From UBA1181 sp045639525 (GTDB lineage Bacteria > Bacteroidota > Bacteroidia > Bacteroidales > Paludibacteraceae): DNA of 64,000 nucleotides. The stretch lies in NCBI GenBank assembly GCA_045639525.1, contig JAZUDI010000079.1, forward strand, positions 1 to 64,000, given 5' to 3'. Of this stretch, positions 17,103 through 28,500 are shown one piece after another (the stretch's first letter is position 1; the number at the start of each line of letters is the position of its first letter). The translations under genes were made by a program, and so were the position numbers. Under the pieces are notes generated by a model. That model saw only the letters and a list, made by a program, of their open reading frames with translations. It did not search any database and was not told the DNA's origin.

Positions 17103-18035
17103 TTATTCAAATATCTCCACATCCTCACTCTTGCTCTTCGTGCGCTTTCTGTCGATAGAGTAAGAGAGCATCAACTCATGGGAAGTACCCGCCATGTGGT
17201 GGATCTTACCCAATCCCAAGTCGATGGTATAGCCCAAACGGAATCTAAAATACTCCACACCCAGCGTGATAGCCAGAGGATTGGATCCGAACTTGTCGGA
17301 CAAGTCTGGATGGTAGGTCAAGCCTCCCCAAATGAAACGGTCGTAGTAACCGGTCACATTCAACTCCACCACATTGGTCTTGGCATGGTGCATATAGGTC
17401 AATGATGGGGCGATGTCCCACTTGTCATTGATTTTAAACATATAGCGTCCATAGATGTTCAGGTGTCTGCCTTGCAACATCGTGGTGGAAGCGCTATCGA
17501 GCAAGTGCGTCATGGAGGCACCGATCAGCAAATTGTCGTTCATGGCGAACTCCACACCGAAATCGAAATCGGGACGAACCTTGGATTCGTTATCCGGAAT
17601 GGTTCCGTCATACATCTCGATGATATTGTCCACCGTATAGGCCTTCTTGTCAAATGCGGAGCGTCTTACGCCAAAGCCCAATCCCAAAGAGATCAACATA
17701 TTGTCTGCAGGACGCAACATGAAGGAATAGACCGCCTTGATGTCCAAGAAACTACGGGCGATACCCAAATTATCGTATGAAATGGAGAGTCCGACACCCG
17801 AATGGATCTTGTTGATGAAGGTGTGTCCGTTGAATAACAACGATTTAGGAGCATCCTCCACACCCGCATATTGATAATGACCCAACAAGAAGAGGTCGAT
17901 GTCCTCCACGTTACCCGTACCGGCAGGGTTCTTATTGATACGGGAGTAGAACTGTTGGGAAAGCAGCAACTCCTGTTGAGCGTTCGCCACGAAGCACGCC
18001 GCAAGAAATCCAATGATAAATAATATCTTCTTCAT
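17103..18035 (-). CDS. PorP/SprF family T9SS-associated outer membrane protein (copy 1)
   Basis: This 310-aa outer-membrane beta-barrel has a signal peptide (MKKILFIIGFLAACFVANAQ) and the family start QQELLLSQQFYSRINKNPAGTGN, which is diagnostic for PorP/SprF. These proteins work with the type IX secretion system and help anchor or export particular surface proteins, usually the CHU_C (type B) protein encoded beside them. Glycine and aromatic-rich strands continue to the end. It is 3 nt downstream of an OmpA-family gene and in one operon with a type-B-sorted protein. A second copy is at 61437. Confidence 0.93.
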   Translation of the reverse strand: MKKILFIIGFLAACFVANAQQELLLSQQFYSRINKNPAGTGNVEDIDLFLLGHYQYAGVEDAPKSLLFNGHTFINKIHSGVGLSISYDNLGIARSFLDIKAVYSFMLRPADNMLISLGLGFGVRRSAFDKKAYTVDNIIEMYDGTIPDNESKVRPDFDFGVEFAMNDNLLIGASMTHLLDSASTTMLQGRHLNIYGRYMFKINDKWDIAPSLTYMHHAKTNVVELNVTGYYDRFIWGGLTYHPDLSDKFGSNPLAITLGVEYFRFRLGYTIDLGLGKIHHMAGTSHELMLSYSIDRKRTKSKSEDVEIFE

Positions 18036-18038
18036 ATC

Positions 18039-19391
18039 TTATTCCTCCCCCTTCTTTTCGTTATCACTTGCCGTAGGTTGTTCCACCTCCGGTTCTATCA
18101 ATCTCACCTCTACACGACGGTTTTGCTCATGCTCCGGTTCTGTTTGCGCATTTGGCACAATCGGCTCGGTAAGACCCTTACCCACCGCTTTGATACGGTT
18201 AGCAGGGAATCCTCGCTTCACCAACAACTTCTTGACGGTCTTCGCGCGATCCTCGGAGAGTCGCTGGTTGTAATCAGCCGCACCACGCAAGTCAGTGTGA
18301 CCGCTGATCTCAAATTCTCCATCCGGATATTCGTTCATCGCCTCCACCAACTCGTCCAACTGAACCTCGTAAGCAGGTTTCATGTCAGACTTATCCAAAT
18401 CGAAGAAGCAGAGCACCCAAAGGAATCCCTTTGGTTCCGAAAGCACCTCTTCCGGATCGAGAGCCGCATCAGGATTCAAACGGAACACCGCAGCGGAATA
18501 GATATCCGCAGCACCCTTTCCACCCTTTCTGTCGGAGATGAAGAAAGCACCCTTCTCCGCACCGAAGACCACATTGTAGTCGTCAGCTGAAGAGTTCACC
18601 GCATCGTTCAAAGCCACTGGCTTGGAATAGGTTCCATTCTTATTGATTTTAGAATAATAAACATCTAATCCGCCCAACGTTCCCTCTCTGTCGGAAGAGA
18701 AGAAGAGCAGTGAGTCGCCGACTACCAAAGGGAAATCCTCCTTCGCCTTGCCATTCACCACAACGGTGTCAATCGCCTTCGGACGACTCCAGACGCCATC
18801 GCTCTCACGGTCGATGTACCACAAGTCCCTGGCACCTTGTCCCGCCTTGAACTCGCCGGAAAAATAGATTCGGTTACCATCCCTTCCCAATGACGGGTTA
18901 TAGAAACCAGACGCACCTCTACCTTGTTGCACCCAACGGGAAATCACCAAAGAGGAGTTCTTATGGGTCAATGTTTGGGCGGATACACCTTTAATGGTCA
19001 ACATATTCACCTTTGCCCAAGTGCCATCTACCCAAGAGGCCTCATAAAGGTCATTCTTCTCCGATTTACCCTTCTTGGAGAAGTAGATTTTATTGCGGGA
19101 GGCGTCGTAAGCGAAGGTACCTTCGATACCTAGCCCCGTCAATTCCGGACAATAGACCAACGAATCGACACCCAAATCCTCCGTCACACGGAAGGTGTAG
19201 GCTGAATCGTTTCTGAAAAAGGCAATCGTTCCATCCTTGTAAGCGGACATCGGCATCTCCGCCTTGGAGGTATTCTTATCGGAAGAGGAGAAATCACCCC
19301 AACTTCCATCCACTCTATCCAATACAGCACCTGCCTCCATGGCGGAGCAGAGCATCATTGGAACCATTATGTTTCTAATATATCGTTTCAT
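18039..19391 (-). CDS. OmpA-family protein with WD40-like (PD40) repeats, T9SS-associated (copy 1)
   Basis: The protein is 450 aa when started at MKRYIRNIMVPMMLCSAMEAGAV; this ATG has a good Shine-Dalgarno sequence 8 nt upstream. The middle has PD40-like strands (LGRDGNRIYFSGEF, GDSLLFFSSDREGTLGGLDVYYSKIN, KGAFFISDRKGGKGAADIY). The C-terminal OmpA domain has the peptidoglycan-binding signature EISGHTDLRGAADYNQRLSEDRAKTV. The layout matches PorE-like proteins that tie T9SS components to peptidoglycan. It sits between a type-B-sorted protein and PorP/SprF, the usual trio. Confidence 0.92.
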   Translation of the reverse strand: MKRYIRNIMVPMMLCSAMEAGAVLDRVDGSWGDFSSSDKNTSKAEMPMSAYKDGTIAFFRNDSAYTFRVTEDLGVDSLVYCPELTGLGIEGTFAYDASRNKIYFSKKGKSEKNDLYEASWVDGTWAKVNMLTIKGVSAQTLTHKNSSLVISRWVQQGRGASGFYNPSLGRDGNRIYFSGEFKAGQGARDLWYIDRESDGVWSRPKAIDTVVVNGKAKEDFPLVVGDSLLFFSSDREGTLGGLDVYYSKINKNGTYSKPVALNDAVNSSADDYNVVFGAEKGAFFISDRKGGKGAADIYSAAVFRLNPDAALDPEEVLSEPKGFLWVLCFFDLDKSDMKPAYEVQLDELVEAMNEYPDGEFEISGHTDLRGAADYNQRLSEDRAKTVKKLLVKRGFPANRIKAVGKGLTEPIVPNAQTEPEHEQNRRVEVRLIEPEVEQPTASDNEKKGEE

Positions 19392-19398
19392 ATTCATC

Positions 19399-19406
19399 AC
19401 CTCCTT
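19399..19406 (-). promoter_or_regulatory. Ribosome binding site fixing the OmpA-family start
   Basis: The minus strand reads AAGGAGGT, 8 nt from the GGAGG core to the ATG at 19391. It overlaps the stop codon of the upstream gene, so translation is probably coupled. Such strong sites are rare in this window. Confidence 0.75.
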
Positions 19407-22386
19407 AAAATTTAGCAACTTCCAATGTTCCCTTCACCCATTCGCCATTCGGCATCTGCACACGGTAGTAGTAGGTGCCAGGCTCGGCAATCTTTCCTCG
19501 ATAGGTACCATCCCAACCATCCTCACCGACGTAGATGGTCTGGTGGTAACGGTTGTAAATCTCAACAGGGAAGCCACTTCCCACCAAGAAGGTGTTGTTC
19601 ATCGCCTCCAAACCATCGTTGTATGGTGTGATCAAGTTAGGGATGTTCACGCCCACCGTCACATAGACGACATCGGACGGATCCACACAAGCGCTACCGG
19701 CAGCCGGTCTTACTTGGAACCCAACCTTTCCATTCACTTCAGTCTTATACTTCAAATCGGTGGTGGAAGTGGAATCGATCTTTCGGTCCTCCTCCAACCA
19801 TACCAAATCGCCTTGGTACTCACCAGTGGCGGCCTCCAATGAGACTACTCCACCCAACGTAACCTCTTTCGGATCGGCAGTCAAACTCAACTTCTCATGA
19901 TCTCTGATCAACAAAGTGTCCTTGTTGGAATCCTTCCAAGCCCGATCAAGTTCAGTCTGGCAATGGTCAACCGCACGCACCTCGAAATGATAGTCATCCA
20001 CATTCAAAAGCGATACGGAGAAGGTATCCACTGTCGTGCATCCGATTGAATCTCCATTTTGGTACCAATAGTAGGCCAAAGGCTCCACATCCGAAGGAAT
20101 CGGTTGGGCGGAAAGCTTAAACGCCGTGGTGTCGCCGTCCAAACAGATTGTCTTGGTCTGAAGCGACAACAACATCTCGAACGGCTGCGAATAGATGACA
20201 CGCAAAGATGAGTCGGCCGCATGGATGGTCTCACATCCGTTACGTACAGGCTTGCCACTTGCCAAATCACGCAAAACACTCTCCTCTGAGGCTACAAAGA
20301 CACGGAAGTTGGTGTTTCCGATAAACTCGCGCAAGGTATCGTTGGCCATCAATGAAATCTTATTAGTGGTCTGGATAGGTCCGAAATCCTTCCATGCACC
20401 GCGCGTCTTCGCATTCTTGTATTGGAACAGATATTTTGGAGATCCGATATACTTATCCAAACCAATCTTGTTGAAGGCCACCAAATCTAGTTTCTCACCT
20501 ACACAAGCGAAGACCGTATCCGACTCCGGATGGTTGGACTCGATCAACTCCACATTAGGATAGCAGAGGCTGACGGTGATATCATCGATCAAAATATCGT
20601 TACCCCAGTTGGCGTCGCCGCCCTCCGAATTGTTGTAGAGACGGATCTTGTAATCCCTCGACTTCGCCAAGAAGCGGAAAGAGAGGTTCGCCCAAGAATC
20701 AGGCGTAAGAGTGGCGTAGGTCTTGTGGTCGCGCGGATAGATGTCGCCGGAAGAGACGGAGTGGATCAAAACATCATCCTTGTCCAAGATCTCCAAACGG
20801 ACATTCACCGGTGTGCGGGACTCCTCTTTGTATGTGGCGTTATTGATAAACGCGGAGAAGATCAACCAAAGGTCAACAGATTCGTTCAGCTCACAGTTCA
20901 ACGAGAACTCACGCTCGTAAATCAAGGCACCGTTCAATCCTGCCTTACAGTTCACGAAGAGCATACCACCATTGCTGTCGCCTGCGGTATGGTCTTCACC
21001 CTTCCAGTAGTCTTGTCCAGCCGATTTATTCGGACCGTCGCACTTGTATGGATCAGGAACAATGGCATAATATCCATCATCCAAACGATACTTGCCACAC
21101 CAGTCACGAGTTGGATTAATCACCAACGGGTTCAACAAACCGTAAGTGTGATCCTTTACACGGTTGAAGATATCAGGTGCCCAGAAATTCTCGATGGCGT
21201 ACGAACCCGCTTTTGATTCATAGGAGATCGACTCGCCATTGTCTCCCTTCACGACGTAGGTCGTGGCATTGGTGAAGGAGCCGAAATCATCACCCCACAA
21301 AATCTCGGAATCGAAATCCTCGTCGCATCCATACACCTTTCTCACAGAGAACTGCTCCGATGAATAGACGGTCACAGGTTTTCCAGAGTAAAGAGAGATA
21401 CCCGAAACCTTCACACGGAAGATGGAACTATTGTTCACACCCATATCTTTCCACTCGGCAGCAGCGCCACAAAGCGTGTCTCTCCAAACAGCGCCCTTGC
21501 CAGCCTCCAATGTCTTGTATTGCAAGCAATAGGTGGCGGAAGAAAAATCCTCTGTGGTGGCATAGACATTCAAGGTGCCGTTTGGGCTAACCTCCAATTC
21601 GTCAGGGCCGAAAATCTTCGCACCATTGCCAGGTTGCGCATAGCAACTTACCGATGGGGTTTTGAAGCGTGTGAAGAGCGCAGCCGAACGTACTGTCGTA
21701 TCGTTCGTAAGCGTGTCGTTTACCTTATAGGTGATGGTGGAGACCAAAGAGAAATAGGTGCTATCTTGGGGCAAAACGACCTCCGCATCGGCGGTGTTGA
21801 GCCCCAATGGCGTCCACGTGGTAGCGTCTTTGCTGCTCTCCCACGCATACTTAACAGCGGTCACCTCTTGGTTGGAGCAAGCCAAGCCAGTCAAAGAGAC
21901 CTTCTCCGTCGGAGAGGTGAGCACCGACTTGTTCACAGAGGCCTTCGATGTGAAGAAATCCGCTGTCGGCATAGAGGATACCACCTCGTAAGGTGTCACA
22001 CGGGTATTGATGTAGAATGTGGCGGTCCAACTCTGTCCGCTGTTGTCTCTCTTCAATCGCCAAGCGGGTTGGCCATCTTGCGCTTCGTAGTAGAGGTCGG
22101 ATACCCTGGAAACCAAGTCCCAGTTACTCATTGGGACACCGTCTCTTAAAATTTGAAAATGGGCAGGAGCCCAATTGTTCATATTGAGATCTACCCTATA
22201 AACCGTACCGCACTCATCCGCTTCGGTCACTTTGGCGGAGCCGAGCGCATACCAGTTATTGAATGAGAAGGTTTGGGCCTGCAAGGTAAAGGCAGACAAA
22301 AAGAGGGCAACCGAGGCGATCCACCTAAGCGTATTTCCCCTCAAAGAGCCAACTCTTTCCCTTCGAAAAAATCCTTTTGTTTTCAT
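19405..22386 (-). CDS. Large secreted protein with a T9SS type B (CHU_C) sorting domain
   Basis: This 993-aa protein has a signal peptide (RWIASVALFLSAFTLQAQ, residues about 21-38). The body has several Ig-like or beta-sandwich segments, one with jelly-roll character (LNESVDLWLIFSAFINNATYKEE...RLEILDKDDVLIHSVSSGD...ILIDDITVSLC), which resembles carbohydrate- or ligand-binding choice-of-anchor domains. The last 90 residues are the gliding-motility-associated C-terminal domain (NIPNLITPYNDGLEAMNNTFLV...VEIYNRYHQTIYVGEDGWDGTYRGK...GTYYYRVQMPNGEWVKGTLEV), the type B signal. It is the first gene of the operon with OmpA and PorP, and probably their cargo. Its ligand is unknown. Confidence 0.88.
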   Translation of the reverse strand: MKTKGFFRRERVGSLRGNTLRWIASVALFLSAFTLQAQTFSFNNWYALGSAKVTEADECGTVYRVDLNMNNWAPAHFQILRDGVPMSNWDLVSRVSDLYYEAQDGQPAWRLKRDNSGQSWTATFYINTRVTPYEVVSSMPTADFFTSKASVNKSVLTSPTEKVSLTGLACSNQEVTAVKYAWESSKDATTWTPLGLNTADAEVVLPQDSTYFSLVSTITYKVNDTLTNDTTVRSAALFTRFKTPSVSCYAQPGNGAKIFGPDELEVSPNGTLNVYATTEDFSSATYCLQYKTLEAGKGAVWRDTLCGAAAEWKDMGVNNSSIFRVKVSGISLYSGKPVTVYSSEQFSVRKVYGCDEDFDSEILWGDDFGSFTNATTYVVKGDNGESISYESKAGSYAIENFWAPDIFNRVKDHTYGLLNPLVINPTRDWCGKYRLDDGYYAIVPDPYKCDGPNKSAGQDYWKGEDHTAGDSNGGMLFVNCKAGLNGALIYEREFSLNCELNESVDLWLIFSAFINNATYKEESRTPVNVRLEILDKDDVLIHSVSSGDIYPRDHKTYATLTPDSWANLSFRFLAKSRDYKIRLYNNSEGGDANWGNDILIDDITVSLCYPNVELIESNHPESDTVFACVGEKLDLVAFNKIGLDKYIGSPKYLFQYKNAKTRGAWKDFGPIQTTNKISLMANDTLREFIGNTNFRVFVASEESVLRDLASGKPVRNGCETIHAADSSLRVIYSQPFEMLLSLQTKTICLDGDTTAFKLSAQPIPSDVEPLAYYWYQNGDSIGCTTVDTFSVSLLNVDDYHFEVRAVDHCQTELDRAWKDSNKDTLLIRDHEKLSLTADPKEVTLGGVVSLEAATGEYQGDLVWLEEDRKIDSTSTTDLKYKTEVNGKVGFQVRPAAGSACVDPSDVVYVTVGVNIPNLITPYNDGLEAMNNTFLVGSGFPVEIYNRYHQTIYVGEDGWDGTYRGKIAEPGTYYYRVQMPNGEWVKGTLEVAKF

Positions 22387-22418
22387 AATTTTATACCATT
22401 ACATACACATTGATTTTG

Positions 22419-22426
22419 TAAAGATA
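22419..22426 (-). promoter_or_regulatory. Putative -7 box for the first PorP/OmpA operon
   Basis: The minus strand reads TATCTTTA 33 nt before the start codon, one mismatch from TAnnTTTG. Confidence 0.4.
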
Positions 22427-22501
22427 AGATTTTATCGGATAGATAGCAGATAATTACGGAAAAAATTAAATAATGGGATGATATTTCTTCAAGATTTATG
22501 G

Positions 22502-22536
22502 AAAAAAGAAGGGAATGCCAATAATGGACACTCCCT
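22502..22536 (-). terminator. Intrinsic terminator of the giant surface protein gene
   Basis: The minus strand has stem GGGAGTGTCCA/TGGCATTCCC (one bulge) with a 4-nt loop followed by CTTCTTTTTT, 20 nt after the stop. Confidence 0.7.
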
Positions 22537-22555
22537 GCCTATCATAGCGTTCGTT

Positions 22556-25500
22556 TTATTTCACCAAAATCTTCTTAATCTCCTGTCCAACACGGACCAG
22601 ATAGAGACCATGACGGCGGACCGGTACCACATAATCTTCCACACTCGATTTGCCTTCGAAAAGGACGAGTCCATTCAAGTCCATCACTGTGACGGATTTA
22701 CCCTCCGCACGAAGAATGTGGATCGCCAAATCAGCTGAATACAACTCTACGGTAGGCGATTGAGTCACCAACGTCTCACCCACTTGGGTAGAGAATACGG
22801 CGGTCAATATAAGGTCGTCATCCGGCATCAAACCATCCGCCGGCATTCCCTCCCATCGGATGAACTCCGCCCCCTCCTTGGTCGGTTCCTTCGGCAAAGA
22901 GATCTCATCACCGCAGCGCATGGTGTTCTTCTTCTTATACTCCACACCCTCCACCATAAAGATGAGGGTATAGTTGATATAGGTCCAATTGGCCACCAAA
23001 TCCATATTGCTGGCGTAACTTCCCTTCTTAACGGTCGTAATGGTCTTCGTACCATCATACCAACCTCTGAAAACGCGGCCTCTCGCTTCCAACACCGGCA
23101 ACTTGATGTCCTCGTCATAAATGGTGTAGTGCAAAGAGTCGATCACCTCAGTACCATCCCTCAATACCAAACGGTAGGTGGCTACGTCATAAACGGCCTC
23201 CACCTCAATGTCCCGACCTGGCATATTCGAAGGGACACCTGCCCAATACTTGAACTCGTAACCATACTTGGAGATTCCTCTCGAAGGAGAAATCGGCGCT
23301 TGGTATAGATAGCGAACCGACTTCACCACCTTGCCCTCCGATTTGTAGGTCAAGGTGTAACCACCCAACTCATAGTAGCTGGTCACCTTCACATCCTCTG
23401 TCGGCATATAGGTTGGCGTCTCGCTCCAACCGCTAAACGCATAACCCTCGATATAATCCTCCGGATCCGGAATCTTCATGATGGAATCGCCCACATGAAA
23501 AGTATCCCTCGCATACTCTTTTCCGCTGACGAAATAGATCACCTGGAAGGTCTTAAGTTTCCATGCCTCCACCAACTCGACATCCTTAAGGAACTTGGAT
23601 GGATCGAACTCCTTGTAGTAATTCTTGCCGTCTGTCCAACCCAAGAACTCACGCTTTCCTTCGAGATCCTCAAAATTAGGAAGCAGAACTTCGTCTTCGA
23701 TTGTATAGTTGGTCAAGTAGGTCTCTACACCTTGCTCATTCAATAAGATGAGCTTGTAGGAGATCGGTTTCCACACCGCGCTTACCTCCAAATTTTTCCG
23801 AGGCATCTCTTCCGGCAAATCCAAATCCCAACCACCGAAACGATATCCCGCTTTGTCACGAGGATCTCTTACTGTGGCGATATAGGAGGCGGTATTCGCG
23901 CCAGCCATCAACCGAAGTGTCTTGTATTTCGCACCATCCACATAGAAATCGATGGTGAATTCATTGGAGACAATGGTCCATGTAGCCTCCAAAATAGCGT
24001 CGCTTGCCACCTCACTTGGATGGAAGATGTATTGGCCGCTCACCTCGTCATAATCCAACAACTCACCTGCCATTGTCCAACCACTGAACGCTTGTCCCGA
24101 ACGATCGGTTAGTTTATCCAAATAGAAATCATCATCCTCCACCGTATAGGAGAGTGTACCCGCATCACGTCCCTCATCCATTAACATCAAACTATAATGG
24201 ATGATCTCCCAGTCGGCCTCCACGGTAAGATCCTTGTTTGGCATCGTCGTAGGGAGAGCAGGGATCCAACCCTTAAATAGGTACCCATTCCTTACGGGTT
24301 GAGCAACTGGAGCGATGGTCTCGCCATAGGTCATCGGAACCTGTTTCCACTCTTTTCCCGCAGAGAGATAATGGATGGCATAGTTCGCCATACGCCAAGT
24401 GGCCTTCAAAGCGATGGAACGCGCTTCAGATGTGTTGACGTGATCGACGCTGTATCCCTTCTCATCCACCCATCCAGTGAAATCATAACCGATGCGACTT
24501 GGCGTATAATCCGCCAAATCGATGGTCGCACGATCCTCCACGGTATAGGATATTTGACCAAAAGTATCTAATGCGACCGTATATTCCAACAACCTCCATT
24601 GGGCGACACTACGTAATGTGTCTAATGGCAACAACGCTGGCAGGGCTGGTTTCCACGATTCAAAAGCATAACCCTTTCTAAGCGGATCAGCAGGGGATTC
24701 AAAAGCCTTATCCGCATATCCTACCAAGGTATCCGGCTTCACCGCATAGCCATAGTCCAAGACGATCGCGGTTGGACGAGGCGTCACTGTCAGGATACCC
24801 GTTACGCTTTGTATCAAATAGTTGGTCGATGCGGTATTCTCCGCCAAAGTGTAGGTGAAGTCATTCTCAACGCTACCCTCCTCAGTAATGCTTCCTGTCA
24901 CTTGGAAAGTAGCGCCCTCCCCCTGGGCAAATCCATCGCCACCGACCTCCACCAGGCCATTGACCAATGGTTGTCGATCGTATGGTTTATGATCCGTCGC
25001 GCTGGTCAAAATCACTTGACGAGGCGTAACCGTAAGGGTTCCCTCTTTGCTCTCGCCGAAGGTATAGTTTTTGGTAACATCCAATTCACCGCGGACCACC
25101 TTGTAACGCTCCACCCGATTGGTGGCTGTTCCCACAGCAGTCACCTCACCCACAACGGTGGCCTCGATAACATCCCCCTTCGCCAAAACATTTGGGGTAA
25201 AGGTGAAACCAGGATCCGTCAAAGGCTTTCCATCGTATAACTTCGACTGACTGTTGGCGGTGATGACAATCTCATTCTCCACCAAGGTTACGGTCAAGGT
25301 ACCATACTCTACCCGGATGTTGTAATTCTCCGCAAGGGTATTGCTTCTTAATCTATATGTGAACAAGTTGTCGGTGGAACCGACCTCTGTGATGGATCCG
25401 GTCACATCGTACGCAGCTCCCTCTCCAAATACAAAACCTTCCATCGTCAAGTCGCCGACCACCTCCACAAGCGAGTTGGTCAACGCCTTTCCATCATAGA

Positions 25501-28500
25501 CCTTCGTGTCGGATGCGGAACGCAAAAGCACATCACGCTTGGTCACGGTCAACTTACCATTCTCCGGTTCCGAGAAGGTATAATTCTCCGTCACATCCAC
25601 CTCCTCCTTGGTAGTGGCATCCACACGGACCACTCGATAGGAGGTTACTACATTGGCTATCTCTCCCACATTCTTGATCGTACCCTCCACCACAGCTTTT
25701 AACACATCGCCAGCAACCAACACATTCCTCGTATATTTAAATCCATCGTCAGAGAATGGCGAGCCATCATAGACTGATTTTGAGGAGTTGGCGGTAATGG
25801 TGATAGGGGTGGCAATCGGCGTGATTTGGAGGTATCCGTCAGTTACCACACGGAAGAGAACCTCTCCAAAGTTAGGATTCTGATTGGAGAATTGCGCTGG
25901 CTCCAATTCCATTGGATAGGTGCCAAGTGTAACGCCTGACGCAAGACTATCCCCCACATAAGAGAAGTCTTCCTTTTTGTAGAGCGAAGTAGAGGCTGTC
26001 CAATCATATCCCGTCACCTTTTGGACAACACCACTGTAGGCGACCACCTTGGTATGTCCGACAATATCCACGGATAGATCCAATGGGGTGATCTCTAATT
26101 TACCGTCAGAAAGAAGGGTGAATACCACTTCAAAATTAGGGTTGACATTAGAGAAGTGCTCCTCTTGCAAGGACATATTGTAGGTGCCGACATTGATGCC
26201 CACAACAATTGAGTCGCCAGCGTAACTGAAATCAGCCACTTGGTAAAGCTTCGTGTTTGCGCTCCACTCGTAGCCTGTCGTATCTTGCTCCTCACCGTTG
26301 TAGATCGTCGTTTTGGTATGGCCCGCGATAGTGACCTTCACCTCCAACGGATCGATCTTCAACCATCCGTCCGCCACCTCGAAGGTGACATTGTAGTTCT
26401 GGTTCTTGTTCGTGAACTGCTCTTTCGCCAAGTTCATCTGATAGGTGCCGATCTCAGTACCCTTTGCCGTAGAATCGCTCGCGTAACTGAAGTCAGTCGC
26501 TTGGTAGAGCGTTGAGTTGGCGCTCCACTCGTAGCCTGTCGTATCCTGCTCCTCACCGTTGTAGATCGTCGTTTTGGTATGGCCAGTAATGGAAACCTTC
26601 ACCGCCAACGGATTGATCTTCAACCATCCGTCCGACACCTCAAAGGTAACCGTAAAGTTCTTATTGTTGTTCGTGAACTGCTCTTTCGCCAAGTTCATCT
26701 GATAGGTGCCGATCTCCTTGCCTACCGCAAGCGAGTCGCCCGCGTAGCTGAAGTCAGCAGCCTGGTAGAGCGTTGAGTTGGCGCTCCACTCGTAGCCTGT
26801 CGTATCTTGCGACGTGCCGTTGTAGATCGTCGTTCTCGTATGGCCCGCAATGGAAACCTTTACCGCCAACGGATCAATCTTCAGCCATCCGTCCGACACC
26901 TCGAAGGTGACATCGTAGTTATCGTTCTTGTTCGTGAACTGATCCTTCGTCAGGTACATCTGATAGGTGCCGATCTCCTTGCCTACCGCAAGCGAGTCGC
27001 CAGCGTAGCTGAAGTCAGTCGCTTGGTAGAGCGTTGAGTTGGCGCTCCACTCGTAGCCTGTCGTATCTTGCGACGTGCCGTTGTAGATCGTCGTTCTCGT
27101 ATGGCCCGCAATGGAAACCTTTACCGCCAACGGATCGATCTTCAACCATCCATCCTCCACCTCGAAGGTTACCGTATAGTTGTCGTTATTGTTCGTGAAG
27201 TTCTCTTTCTTCAGGTTCATCGCATAGGTGCCGATCTCCTTGCCTACCGCAAGCGAGTCGCTCGCGTAACTGAAGTCAGTCGCTTGGTAGAGCGTTGAGT
27301 TGGCGCTCCACTCGTAGCCTGTCGTATCCTGCTCCTCACCGTTGTAGATCGTCGTTTTGGTATGGCCTGTAATGGAAACCTTCACCGCCAACGGATCAAT
27401 CTTCAACCATCCGTCCGCCACCTCGAAGGTGACTGAAAAGTTCTGGTTCTTGTTCGTGAACTGATCCTCCGACAGGTTCATCTGATAAGTGCCAATCTCC
27501 TTGCCTGTCGCAAGCGAATCGCCCTCGTAGCTGAAATCGGCCGCTTGGTAAAGTACCGTGTTCGCTCTCCACTCGTAACCTGTCGTATCTTGCTCCTCAC
27601 CGTTGTAGATTGTCGTTTTTGTATGGCCTGTAATGGATACCGTCACCGCCAACGGATCGATCTTCAACCATCCATCCTCCACCTCGAAGGTGACTGAAAA
27701 GTTCTGGTTGTTATTTGTAAACTGATCTTCCGACAGCTTCATCTGATAGGTGCCAATCTCTATGCCTGCCGCAATTGAGTCGCCCGCGTAACTGAAATCA
27801 GCCGCTTGGTAAAGTATTGAGTTGGCGCGCCACTCGTAGCCTGTCGTGTCTTGCACGAAACCGTTGTAGATCGCTGTTCTCGTGTGGCCCGTGATGGTGA
27901 CCGTCACAGCCAACGGATCGATCTTCAACCATCCGTCCTCCACCTCAAAGGTGACTGAAAAGTTCTGGTTCTTGTTCGTGAACTGATCCTCCGACAGCTT
28001 CATCTGATAAGTGCCAATCTCCTTGCCTGCCGCAAGCGAGTCGCCAGCGTAGCTGAAGTCAGTCGCTTGGTAGAGCGTTGAGTTGGCGCGCCACTCGTAG
28101 CCTGTCGTGTCTTGCACGAAACCGTTGTAGATCGCTGTTCTCGTGTGGCCCGTGATGGTGACCGTCACAGCCAATGGATCGATCTTCAACCATCCATCCT
28201 CCACCTCGAAGGTGACTGAAAAGTTCTGGTTGTTATTTGTAAACTGATCCTCCGACAGCTTCATCTGATAGGTGCCAATCCCTATGCCTGCCGCAATTGA
28301 GTCGCCCGCGTAACTGAAATCAGCCGCCTGATAGAGCGCTGTGCTGGCGCTCCACTTGTAACCTGTCAATTTTTGCGCAACACCACTGTATGCGACCTCT
28401 TTCGTCTCTCCCTTTACCGTAACCTTCACAATCTTCGGCAAGACCTCCAATCGACCATCCTTATAATCAATATCATAGTTGCTTGTCACATCCTGCTCAC

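Noticed and set aside
26240..27298. Series of similar 65-90-codon open frames on the plus strand at 261-bp steps
   Set aside because: They are the antisense reading of the ten tandem repeats of the giant surface protein and repeat only because the DNA repeats.
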